26,142 nt of DNA from UBA917 sp964435085 (GTDB lineage Bacteria > Patescibacteriota > Patescibacteriia > Patescibacteriales > Patescibacteriaceae): contig CAYSXQ010000014.1 of NCBI GenBank assembly GCA_964435085.1, positions 1 through 26,142 on the forward strand, in the 5' to 3' direction. Below the pieces are notes generated by a model. The model worked only from the letters and a program-made list of their open reading frames with translations, did not search any database and was not told where the DNA came from. The position numbers and the translations under genes were made by a program. Below, one piece after another: positions 5,625-12,896 of the stretch. Position 1 is the stretch's first letter. Each line of letters starts with the position of its first letter.

Positions 5625-7781
5625 ATGAAAAAATATTTTTTGTTTTTAACATTCGGCGCTTTGCTGTTAGCGACTCAGAGTGCTAGTGCTGCTTGCACTG
5701 GAGAATTGTCTGTCAGAGTAAAAGACGGCTTGGGTCGTAATTTAGCTAAGGCACAAATCACTGTTTATCAAGAAGGTCGGGATAGTAATGGTTTGAAGCG
5801 GCCAGTCAAGCAGGTTGGTTCGGCGCGAGTTGATGATACTGTTGGTCTTGCTAAAGTTAATTTTACTGCTACGACTGAGGCAATGAATTATGTAGTTAAG
5901 GTGACTAACTCGACTTTGAAGAATCGAGATTTTTTGTTTTATGAGAAGGTGAACGCAAGTTGTGGTTATCAGGGTAGTTTGGATTTGACTTTGAGTAGCT
6001 TGCGGATCACTGTTCAGGATCCTTTGATTAATACTTTGAAAAATGTAGCAATTACAGTCGGTGCTCAGGGTGTAGATGCGGCTAACAAGATTATTAGCAC
6101 TGAGAATTTAGGAACTTTTAATACTGGTGAATTGGGTCGAGTAGATGTCTTGGCTCCGACTTATAATCAGGCTTCGGCGGAAGGAGCTTATTTTTATATT
6201 ATTTCAGCTAAAAACGCTAGAGGTCAGATTTTTTATGAAGAGACAGTGACGCCGAGTGAAGCCACTGTTAAATATGTTACAGTTAAGATTAGTGATGCGG
6301 TAATTACTGTTCGTGATCGAGCTAATGCGCAAACAGTGCCTAATTTTAAGGTGCTGGTTTATGAGCAGACTAATTCTGGTTTTGGTGGCTATGCCGCTGG
6401 TAAGCTAGTTGATACTTTGACGAGCGATAACAAGGGGCGAGTTTATGTTCAATTACCGGCTGGTAATTACTACATGAGTTATCAAAACAGCAATGGTGAG
6501 AAGTTGAATACGCCACTAGTGATTACTAAGGATAAACGACACGACGTCGATTTGTGGCTAGAGGATTATCGACAGGAGAAATGTCAGTATAAGTCGGATT
6601 TTCGATTGGTATTACGAGATTATCAACAGCGAGTGATTGGCAATGTTAATTACAATTTGTATGAACAGACACTAGATGCTAATGGTTGGCCGGCAATTAG
6701 TTCTAAGCTACTTAGCGGCAAGATTGATAATTATGGACTGGCTAATACTAAATTAAGTAGTGTTCCGACACAAAAGTATTTATTAGAAGTTTGTTCGCAG
6801 ACGGTTAAGGGTGCTTGTTTCTGGTTTGCTAACATTAACTTTGTGTGTAGCGCTAAATTATCTTTGGAAAAAGTTTTGCCGGCAGTAAATATTGTTTTGC
6901 GCGATACGGCTGGCAAATTATTAGTTGGTCAGAAGTTTAAAATCTATCAGCAGACTTTGGATATAGATGGTAGGAAAGTAGTGGATAAAAATGCATTATT
7001 AGGTAATTTTACTTTGCCAACAACTGGTAAATTGACGGTATATTTACCGGCAAAAAATTTACAAAATGAAAGTCTGAGTTATTTTGTAGTGGTAGAGCAG
7101 GTAGAGAAACAAGTTGCTCAAGCTGAGTTTGTTGGTTCGGATCTTGATCAAACTTTGGATTATCGTCTAACGCCTGGTAAATTGCAGTTGAGAGTGGATG
7201 CGTCACCAGTGAGTGCTCCGGTGAAGGTGGAAACTAGCGCTGATGTTAGACTAGCTGGACGTATTTTGTTGCAAGTTGAGGGGCGCGGTGAGGCTTGGTA
7301 TATTGATCCGGTCACGGGTTTGCGCTACTACTTAGCTGGAGCGGCTGAAGCTTATGCTTTGATGAGGACAAAGGCCATTGGTATGACTAATGCTGACTTG
7401 GCTAAGATTCCGGTATCAGTTGATGGGGTGACTGGCCTTGATAGTGATGCTGATGGTTTGCCTGATCGTTTGGAGATTGCCTTGGGTAGTGATATGCGTT
7501 TAGCGGATACTGATGAGGATGCTTATAGTGATTATCAAGAGTTTGCTTTGGGTTTTAATCCTCGTGGCCCTGGTAGGCTAGCCTTTAGTCAGTCTTTTGC
7601 AAATAAATATAAGGGTCGAATTTTACTTCAAGTTGAAGGTAGGGGTGAGGCTTGGTATGTAAATCCTGTTAATGGCCAGAGATATTATTTGGGTGCTCCA
7701 GAAGATGCTTATCAGTTGATGAGGAGGTTGGGATTGGGCGCGAAGGATAGTGATCTGGAGAAGATTGGGATTGGGCAGTAG
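5625..7781 (+). CDS. Large secreted protein: Ig-like repeats, Ca-binding loop, two GRILLQVE repeats
   Basis: A signal peptide (MKKYFLF...SASAA) is followed by about five beta-rich repeats of roughly 100 residues. Each opens with a hydrophobic strand plus (K/Q/R)D, as in LSVRVKDGLG, LRITVQDPL, VITVRDRA, FRLVLRDYQ and VNIVLRDTAG, and most continue with VY(E/Q)Q-x-D-x-NG, like carboxypeptidase-regulatory or Ig-like folds. The C-terminal part carries one GRILLQVEGRGEAWYIDP repeat (coding 7251-7415), a thrombospondin-3-like Ca loop (DSDADGLPDRLE, then DTDEDAYSDYQE), and a second GRILLQVEGRGEAWYVNP repeat ending at the C-terminus. It is predicted to be extracellular, as adhesin, sheath or surface-layer component; the exact role is unknown. 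It has its own promoter, so it is not in an operon with eno. Confidence 0.75.
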   Translation: MKKYFLFLTFGALLLATQSASAACTGELSVRVKDGLGRNLAKAQITVYQEGRDSNGLKRPVKQVGSARVDDTVGLAKVNFTATTEAMNYVVKVTNSTLKNRDFLFYEKVNASCGYQGSLDLTLSSLRITVQDPLINTLKNVAITVGAQGVDAANKIISTENLGTFNTGELGRVDVLAPTYNQASAEGAYFYIISAKNARGQIFYEETVTPSEATVKYVTVKISDAVITVRDRANAQTVPNFKVLVYEQTNSGFGGYAAGKLVDTLTSDNKGRVYVQLPAGNYYMSYQNSNGEKLNTPLVITKDKRHDVDLWLEDYRQEKCQYKSDFRLVLRDYQQRVIGNVNYNLYEQTLDANGWPAISSKLLSGKIDNYGLANTKLSSVPTQKYLLEVCSQTVKGACFWFANINFVCSAKLSLEKVLPAVNIVLRDTAGKLLVGQKFKIYQQTLDIDGRKVVDKNALLGNFTLPTTGKLTVYLPAKNLQNESLSYFVVVEQVEKQVAQAEFVGSDLDQTLDYRLTPGKLQLRVDASPVSAPVKVETSADVRLAGRILLQVEGRGEAWYIDPVTGLRYYLAGAAEAYALMRTKAIGMTNADLAKIPVSVDGVTGLDSDADGLPDRLEIALGSDMRLADTDEDAYSDYQEFALGFNPRGPGRLAFSQSFANKYKGRILLQVEGRGEAWYVNPVNGQRYYLGAPEDAYQLMRRLGLGAKDSDLEKIGIGQ

Positions 7782-7787
7782 AGATAA

Positions 7788-7808
7788 GTTAAAAGTCAAA
7801 AGTTAAAA
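7788..7808. repeat. Heptamer tandem repeat, three units of GT(T/C)AAAA
   Basis: Three consecutive 7-base units lie just after the stop of the 718-residue protein, like the array at 1631-1651. The rest of the stretch to 7836 shows nothing else. Confidence 0.7.
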
Positions 7809-7836
7809 GAGGTGGTTTTTGAGGATTTGTGATTTT

Positions 7837-7864
7837 TTGACAAATTTTGTAGTTGGTATATACT
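7837..7864 (+). promoter_or_regulatory. Strong sigma-70-type promoter of thrS
   Basis: A consensus TTGACA (7837-7842) is 16 bases from TATACT (7859-7864). Transcription would start near 7871, so the T-box RNA begins almost directly with its first helix. Confidence 0.8.
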
Positions 7865-8048
7865 GATAAAACTTAGTAATTGCTGTGCCTACCAAGCATG
7901 GTGTCTTCAAGAGATAGCCCAAAGGCCTAAGCTGAGTTGATTGAGAGTCTTGCCTTCGGCAGGAAAACCGGGTGGAACCGCGTGGTATGATGCCTCGTCC
8001 TGGTAATTATCATTTTTGATGATTACTGAGACGAGGTTTTTTATTTTT
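7865..8048 (+). ncRNA. T-box riboswitch leader of thrS
   Basis: The T-box core GGGTGGAACCGCG is at 7970-7982. The antiterminator forms as expected: CCGGG (7968-7972) pairs CCTGG (7999-8003), bulge TGGAACC follows, and GCG (7980-7982) pairs CGT (7996-7998). The bulge TGGA would bind a tRNA ending UCCA, so a U discriminator. The competing terminator starts inside the antiterminator 3' strand. Upstream, CTTGCC/GGCAGG (7949-7963) is a stem-III-like hairpin and AACTTAG (7870-7876) pairs CTGAGTT (7932-7938) as a basal stem I. The part above it is short, and no threonine codon lies in the usual place before the closing strand; the only candidates are ACC at 7891-7893 and ACT at 7871-7873. By family knowledge, uncharged tRNA binding turns the synthetase gene on. 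Confidence 0.9.
7993..8048 (+). terminator. Regulated terminator of the thrS T-box
   Basis: CCTCGTC (7993-7999) pairs GACGAGG (8030-8036). An inner 10-base-pair stem GTAATTATCA/TGATGATTAC is closed by a TTTT loop. The run TTTTTTATTTTTT follows at once. It overlaps the antiterminator's 3' strand (7996-8003), so the two folds exclude each other. Confidence 0.92.
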
Positions 8049-8072
8049 TATCAAGAAATTAATACTAATTAT

Positions 8073-9845
8073 ATGCAAGAACATGATCAATTATACAAGA
8101 TGCGTCACAGCCTAGCTCATTTATTTGCTTGGGCGGCTCGCGACAAGTTTCCAGGTGTGAAGTTGGCTATTGGTCCAGTGATCGATAATGGTTTTTATTA
8201 TGACTTTGATTTTTCTGGAGCTGCCATTACTGAAGCTGATTTTGAAGTTATTGAAAAGCGTATGCGTGGGATGATTAAGGCTAATCACCCTGTTTTGCGC
8301 ACTGAAGTGCCGATTGATGAGGCTTTGGCTCAGGAGACTGCGGCCGGTGCGACTTACAAAGCTGAATTAATTGCTGATTTGAAAGCTAAGGGCGAGACTA
8401 CTGTTAGTTATTATCAGATGGGTGAGTTCCTTGATCTATGCAAAGGGCCTCATGTAGAGAAGACTGGTGAAATCGCTATTGATGGTTTTAAATTGTGGAA
8501 ACTAGCTGGCGCTTATTGGCGCGGCGATGAGAAGAATAAGATGCTGTCACGTGTTTACGGTCTGGCTTTTGCGACCAAGGCCGAGCTTGATGCTTATCTG
8601 GCGATGGTGGAAGAAGCTGAAAAGCGTGATCATCGTAAACTTGGTAAAGAGCTTGATCTCTTTGTCTTTAGTGATTTGATTGGCAAGGGTTTACCACTGC
8701 TAACTGAAAAGGGTGCAGCGATTCGTCGTGAACTGGAGCGATTTATTGTTGATGAAGAAATTAAGCGTGGTTATAAGCATGTTATTACGCCAGATATTGC
8801 TCGACTCGATCTCTACAAGAAGTCTGGGCACTACCCTTATTACAAGGATTCGATGTACGCGCCGATTGTGATTGATGAAGAGGAATTCATGCTCAGGCCA
8901 ATGGCTTGTCCGCATCACTTTGAACTCTATCTGAGTCACAAGCACAGCTATCGTGACTTGCCGATGAGGATTGCGGAATTGGCTAAATTATATCGTTATG
9001 AACAGTCGGGCGAATTAACCGGGCTCATCAGAGCACGTGCCTTTTGTTTAGCTGACTCACACATTATTTGTGCTGATGCTACACAGGCAAAGTCGGAAGT
9101 AGCGGGAGTGCTTGATTTGATTGATTATATTGTGCAGACCTTTGGTCTCAAGCCGGGTGATGATTATTGGTATCGCTTGTCACTGGGTGATCGAGCTGAT
9201 GAGAAGAAATATTTCAAGGATGATGAAGCGTGGCAGACAGCTGAAGATAATTTGCGTCAGGTCTTGGTCGAGCGCAATGCTAAGTTTAGTGAAGCTGAAG
9301 GTGAGGCGGCTTTCTATGGTCCGAAGATTGATATTCAGATGAAGAATGTAAATGGCAAAGAAGATACAGCCTTCACGGTGCAGTATGACTTCGTGATGCC
9401 GAAACGCTTTAACTTAACTTATATTGATAATACTGGCGAGGAGCGACAGGGCATCGTGGTGCATCGTTCGTCAATCGGTGCTATGGAGCGTATTATGGCC
9501 TTTTTGATCGAATATTATTATGGAGTTTTCCCGGTGTGGCTCGCGCCAGTGCAGGTGAAGCTCTTGTCGGTTGGCGCTGGTCATCATGAATTTTGTTTGG
9601 ATCTGCTCAAGCAGTTTAGAGAAGTCGGTATCCGAGTAGAAGTTGATCTTAATGATGAAACTGTCGGTAACAAAACTCGTAAGGCGGTGGCTGAGAAGAT
9701 TCCTTATCTCCTCGTCATCGGTGACAAGGAAATGGCGGCTAGTAATTTGGCAGTACGTGATCGTGGCGAGAGAGTTACTCGAGAAATTAGTAAAGAAGAC
9801 TTTATTGCAGAGGTGTTAGAAAAGATTAAGAGTAGGAGTAATTAG
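8073..9845 (+). CDS. thrS: Threonyl-tRNA synthetase, TGS domain missing
   Basis: Class II synthetase that charges tRNA-Thr. From this start it has 590 residues, against about 640 in E. coli; the N-terminal TGS (N1) domain is absent and the protein begins at the editing domain. Editing-site residues H12 and H16 (RHSLAHL) and C123 and H127 (DLCKGPHV) are present. Catalytic zinc ligands C279 (MACPHH), H330 (ADSHI) and H464 (VHRSS) are present, followed by the anticodon-binding domain (APVQVKLLSVG onward). An in-frame ATG at 8016 lies inside the terminator hairpin and would add residues encoded by the T-tract, so I chose 8073. Expression is expected to be controlled by the T-box leader. A terminator follows at 9861. 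Confidence 0.96.
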   Translation: MQEHDQLYKMRHSLAHLFAWAARDKFPGVKLAIGPVIDNGFYYDFDFSGAAITEADFEVIEKRMRGMIKANHPVLRTEVPIDEALAQETAAGATYKAELIADLKAKGETTVSYYQMGEFLDLCKGPHVEKTGEIAIDGFKLWKLAGAYWRGDEKNKMLSRVYGLAFATKAELDAYLAMVEEAEKRDHRKLGKELDLFVFSDLIGKGLPLLTEKGAAIRRELERFIVDEEIKRGYKHVITPDIARLDLYKKSGHYPYYKDSMYAPIVIDEEEFMLRPMACPHHFELYLSHKHSYRDLPMRIAELAKLYRYEQSGELTGLIRARAFCLADSHIICADATQAKSEVAGVLDLIDYIVQTFGLKPGDDYWYRLSLGDRADEKKYFKDDEAWQTAEDNLRQVLVERNAKFSEAEGEAAFYGPKIDIQMKNVNGKEDTAFTVQYDFVMPKRFNLTYIDNTGEERQGIVVHRSSIGAMERIMAFLIEYYYGVFPVWLAPVQVKLLSVGAGHHEFCLDLLKQFREVGIRVEVDLNDETVGNKTRKAVAEKIPYLLVIGDKEMAASNLAVRDRGERVTREISKEDFIAEVLEKIKSRSN

Positions 9846-9860
9846 TTGAAGTAGGAAATT

Positions 9861-9891
9861 AAAAAAGCTTCTCGCAATGAGAGGCTTTTTT
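9861..9891. terminator. Bidirectional terminator between thrS and the ROK gene
   Basis: AAAAAAGCTTCTC (9861-9873) pairs GAGAGGCTTTTTT (9879-9891) around loop GCAAT, with A- and T-runs that serve both converging genes. Confidence 0.9.
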
Positions 9892-9910
9892 AATAGAAAA
9901 AATATTATAA

Positions 9911-10807
9911 TTATCTAAATAGCAAGGCTGCACCAATCGCGCCGGCATTATCACCGAGCTTGGCGTTAGAGATTTTGGTTTTGCCTGGACGTGAAGAATG
10001 GAGATTTTCTTCCATGGTGCGCTTCGCTTCACCGAGGAAAAGTTCACTGACAGCAGCGACGCCACCACCGATGACGATAATAGAGGGGTCTAGGAGGTTG
10101 ACGATATTAGCGAAGGCGAGGCCGAGATAGGCACCGAGTTCAGCAAAGGATTTTTCGGCGAGGATATCACCGTCGTAGGCTTCTTGAGCAAGGATGCGGG
10201 CGTTATTTTGAGTGAGTTTTTGGTAAGCTTGTTCGAGAGTGACTTGATGATCGATGTCGATGAGCATGTCGCTGAGTTGATTGGCAGCGCCAGAGGCGCC
10301 GGCGTAAATTTCGCCATTGTACCACCAGCCACCACCGATGCCAGTACCGATGGTGATGCCGTAGACATTTTCTAGGTTAGCGCCTGCTCCCAAAAGAGCT
10401 TCGCCGCGAGTGAAGCAATTAGCGTCATTATCCATGAGCATGGGCCAAGGCCAAGAGAGTTCGTCACGTAGCTTGTCTAGAATCTTAGCGTTGTTAACTA
10501 TTTCGAGGTTAGGTGAATAGAGGATTTTTTCACGGTTTTCGTCGAGGGTGCCGGCAATGCCGATGCCAAGACTGTCGATAGTCATGCCGTCTTGCTTGGC
10601 CTTGTCGAGTAGTGGCTCAACAGCAGCTTTGATCATAATGATCAGATGGTTTAGGGAGTCTTTGGGTGTGGCGAGTAGATATTCATCGACGACTTTATCG
10701 GCACGATTAAGTAGGACAGCTTTGAGTTTGCTGCCACCGATGTCAATGCCGAGACGGTAACCACTGGAAACACTAGGTTCTTCGGGGCTGATAATTTTTT
10801 TATGCAT
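9911..10807 (-). CDS. ROK-family sugar kinase-like protein lacking the zinc motif
   Basis: The ASKHA fold of the ROK family is clear: YRLGIDIGGSKLKAVLL as phosphate loop 1, GIGIAGTLD, MDNDANCFTRGEALLGAG with the candidate catalytic Asp of NDAN, GITIGTGIGGGWWYNG as the second nucleotide loop, and IVIGGGVAAVSELF near the C-terminus. ROK kinases usually phosphorylate glucose, N-acetylglucosamine or related sugars. The typical GE-x-GH followed by C-x-CG-x2-GC zinc motif is missing: after GEIYAGASGAANQLSDM the sequence goes straight into a helix without cysteines. Substrate is therefore open, and loss of activity is possible. I chose the Met of MHKKIISPEE at 10807, one base after the pilin gene's stop; the longer frame to 10864 would overlap that gene by 56 bases. 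It is the second gene of a pilin-ROK operon. Confidence 0.85.
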   Translation of the reverse strand: MHKKIISPEEPSVSSGYRLGIDIGGSKLKAVLLNRADKVVDEYLLATPKDSLNHLIIMIKAAVEPLLDKAKQDGMTIDSLGIGIAGTLDENREKILYSPNLEIVNNAKILDKLRDELSWPWPMLMDNDANCFTRGEALLGAGANLENVYGITIGTGIGGGWWYNGEIYAGASGAANQLSDMLIDIDHQVTLEQAYQKLTQNNARILAQEAYDGDILAEKSFAELGAYLGLAFANIVNLLDPSIIVIGGGVAAVSELFLGEAKRTMEENLHSSRPGKTKISNAKLGDNAGAIGAALLFR

Positions 10808-10808
10808 A

Positions 10809-11273
10809 TTAATAATTTTGTCTGATGAGATCACTTCGAGCTCCGGTTGAGCCAATGATAGCATTGGTGATGAAGACGGTAATGGAAAAGGCAGCTAGAA
10901 TGATAAAGAGGCCGATGACGGCAGCTGTCATAATGCCTTTGGCCTTGTCAGTCTTTTTGCTATCGCCATTTGAGGTCATCCAAGTCAGGCCGGCGTAGAT
11001 AATGAGACAGACAGCGATGAAGCCGAGGAAGCCGAGAACGATTTTGATAATATTAGCCACGTAGGTGCGAGGGTCCATAGGTCTAGCTCCCGCTTGGACG
11101 CCAAAAGTTGGGCTGATGGCGGTAAATGAGTCTTGTGCATTATCAACCCAACGTGAGGCATGAGCTGTTTGTTGGGAGAAGGCTAGTAGCATTAGACAGA
11201 GTAGGCTCAGGGTGATAATTTTTTTGCTGTGTTTGTTGAAAAAATTGACTAGAGTTGATTTGGTCAATTGCAT
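10809..11273 (-). CDS. Type IV secretion pilin-like (VirB2/TrbC-type) membrane protein
   Basis: 154 residues: a basic N-terminus, a signal-peptide-like hydrophobic run (IITLSLLCLMLLAFS) ending near AHAS, a short exposed segment with the GARPMDPRTYVANII stretch, then two long hydrophobic helices (IVLGFLGFIAVCLIIYAGLTWM and AAVIGLFIILAAFSITVFI) joined by a charged loop SNGDSKKTDKAKG. This signal peptide plus two-helix layout, with YAGLTWMTS at the end of the first helix, is that of VirB2/TrbC-like pilins and of pilin-like proteins common in CPR genomes. No other secretion genes are in the window. It has a strong promoter and leads an operon with the ROK gene. Confidence 0.8.
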   Translation of the reverse strand: MQLTKSTLVNFFNKHSKKIITLSLLCLMLLAFSQQTAHASRWVDNAQDSFTAISPTFGVQAGARPMDPRTYVANIIKIVLGFLGFIAVCLIIYAGLTWMTSNGDSKKTDKAKGIMTAAVIGLFIILAAFSITVFITNAIIGSTGARSDLIRQNY

Positions 11274-11282
11274 ATTGTTTGA

Positions 11283-11310
11283 TATAATAAGCCTATAATA
11301 AGCCTATAAG
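11283..11310. repeat. 11-base direct repeat in the pilin leader
   Basis: ATAATAAGCCT occurs twice in tandem, with a third partial copy, inside the transcribed leader between the pilin promoter and its start codon. It could be an operator or RNA-level site; this is not shown. Confidence 0.65.
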
Positions 11311-11319
11311 AATGCTTTT

Positions 11320-11348
11320 ATTATATTGATTTTTTAATAAAAAGTCAA
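11320..11348 (-). promoter_or_regulatory. Strong promoter of the pilin-ROK operon
   Basis: On the minus strand TTGACT (11343-11348) is 17 bases from a perfect TATAAT (11320-11325), about 46 bases before the pilin start. Confidence 0.85.
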
Positions 11349-11353
11349 CGGAG

Positions 11354-11421
11354 ATAGAAAGATAGAAATATATAAAAATAGAAAGTTATGCTTTAATTAA
11401 AGCTGTTTTCTATCTTTCTAT
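11354..11421. repeat. Inverted repeat with central palindrome before the flippase
   Basis: ATAGAAAGATAGAAA (11354-11368) is perfectly mirrored at 11407-11421. Between them lies the perfect palindrome GCTTTAATTAAAGC (11390-11403). Further copies of the TAGAAA/TTTCTA word extend to 11440. It separates the divergent pilin and flippase genes. Confidence 0.75.
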
Positions 11422-11447
11422 ATTTATGTCTTTCTATATTATTTATT

Positions 11448-12896
11448 ATGAATTTAGCTGTAAAAATTGCTTATAATTCTCTAGCTCAATTAGGTGGTCG
11501 ATTTTTTGGAACTTTGCTTGGCTTGTTTGCTGTGGCTATAATGACGCGTTACTTGGGTAGCGCTTTGTTTGGTCAGTATACCACTATTGTTACTTATGCT
11601 TCGGTTTTTGCTATTGCCGCTGACTTGGGCTTGACTCTGGTGGCTAGTCAGATGATTAATCGAGTGGGCGTAGATGAAAAGAAAACTTTGGCTAATCTTT
11701 TTGCTTTTCGTAGTGTGACAGCGCTAGTGATGATTGGTTTGGCGCCACTGACTGTGTGGTGGTTGCCTTATGAAACGATTGTGAAGGTTGGTGTGGTAGT
11801 AGCGACTGGATCATTTTGGTTTATTAGCCTTAATCAAGTCTTTGTTAGTGTTTTTCAAAAACATCTAAAGACTGAGAGAATTGCTTTGGCTGAAGTTTTG
11901 AGCCGGCTTTTATTAGTGGGGCTAACTGCTTATGTAGCGATGGCTGATTTAGGTTTGATTGGGATGGTGGCAGCAATGACGATTAGTAATGCTTTGTATT
12001 TTGCTTTGCATTGGTGTATGAGTCGTTCGCTGATTAAATTTGCTTGGCGTTTTGATTGGCCGGTCTGGAAAGAAATTTGGCATTTGTCTTGGCCCTTACT
12101 CTTAACGATCGTGTCGAATTTGATTTATCTTAAGGCAGATATCTTGCTCTTGTCTTTCTTACGTAGTCCGGTGGAAGTCGGTCTCTATGGTGCTGCTTAC
12201 AAAGTGGTAGATATTTTGGTGAGTTTGCCTTTTATGTTTGCTGGTTTGATGTTGCCACTGTTGGTAAAATATTGGTCTAGTAAGTTGAAAGATAAGTTTG
12301 GCTCTGCTGTACAGATGATGCTGGATGCAACTGGTGTTTTTGCTTGGCCAATTTTGGTTGGTGGCTTTGTCTTAGCCGTACCAATCATGGTGGCAGTGAC
12401 TGGAGCTGATTTTGCTGATTCTGGATTGATTTTAAGAATTTTGTTAATAGCAATCGTGGCAGTTTATTTTAGCTGTGCTTTGACCCATGCTATTATCGGT
12501 CTTGCTAAGCAGCGAACTTTAATTGTCTATTATTTGATTACAGCTCTAGTGTCTTTGCCTGTTTATTTATTTTTGATTAAAAATTACGGTGTTTATGGTG
12601 CTGCTTGGGGGACGGTATTTAGTGAGGTGCTGATCTGTTCTTTTGCTTGGTGGCGTTTGCAGAAAGAGCTGGGTATGGTTTTTAAAAATAGTATTAATTT
12701 CAAGGCTTTGGTGGCAGCTGTGGTGATGGGAGCTTTGTTGTGGCCACTGCGTTCTTGGGCGGACACGCTTTGTGGTCTGATTGTCTTGGTGGTTGGTGCT
12801 GCTGCTGTTTATTGTTTGATTGTTTGGCGCTTTGGTTTATTGAAAAATTTTGATTTAGCTAATTTGAAGTATGAGCAAAAGAATATTAGTAATTGA
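11448..12896 (+). CDS. Polysaccharide/lipid-linked oligosaccharide flippase (Wzx/MOP-type)
   Basis: 482 residues with about 12-14 hydrophobic helices over the full length and the N-terminal pattern of the polysaccharide synthesis transporter family (LAQLGGRFFGTLLGLFAVAIMTRYLGSALFGQY). The last part (TALVSLPVYLFLIKNYGVYGAAWGTVFSEVL) is the usual second-half signature. Members move undecaprenyl-linked sugars across the cytoplasmic membrane for surface polysaccharide or O-antigen-like material. No Shine-Dalgarno is visible. The stop overlaps the following glycosyltransferase start by 26 bases, supporting a joint surface-glycan function. Confidence 0.88.
   Translation: MNLAVKIAYNSLAQLGGRFFGTLLGLFAVAIMTRYLGSALFGQYTTIVTYASVFAIAADLGLTLVASQMINRVGVDEKKTLANLFAFRSVTALVMIGLAPLTVWWLPYETIVKVGVVVATGSFWFISLNQVFVSVFQKHLKTERIALAEVLSRLLLVGLTAYVAMADLGLIGMVAAMTISNALYFALHWCMSRSLIKFAWRFDWPVWKEIWHLSWPLLLTIVSNLIYLKADILLLSFLRSPVEVGLYGAAYKVVDILVSLPFMFAGLMLPLLVKYWSSKLKDKFGSAVQMMLDATGVFAWPILVGGFVLAVPIMVAVTGADFADSGLILRILLIAIVAVYFSCALTHAIIGLAKQRTLIVYYLITALVSLPVYLFLIKNYGVYGAAWGTVFSEVLICSFAWWRLQKELGMVFKNSINFKALVAAVVMGALLWPLRSWADTLCGLIVLVVGAAAVYCLIVWRFGLLKNFDLANLKYEQKNISN

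Noticed and set aside
8016..8072. Upstream ATG extending thrS by 19 codons
   Set aside because: It lies inside the T-box terminator hairpin and its T-tract; the encoded residues do not resemble ThrRS.
10808..10864. Longer start of the ROK gene
   Set aside because: It would overlap the pilin gene by 56 bases, and the added residues precede the family's first strand.
11283..11310. Short direct repeats as a CRISPR array
   Set aside because: Units are 11 bases, tandem without spacers, and no cas gene is present in the window.
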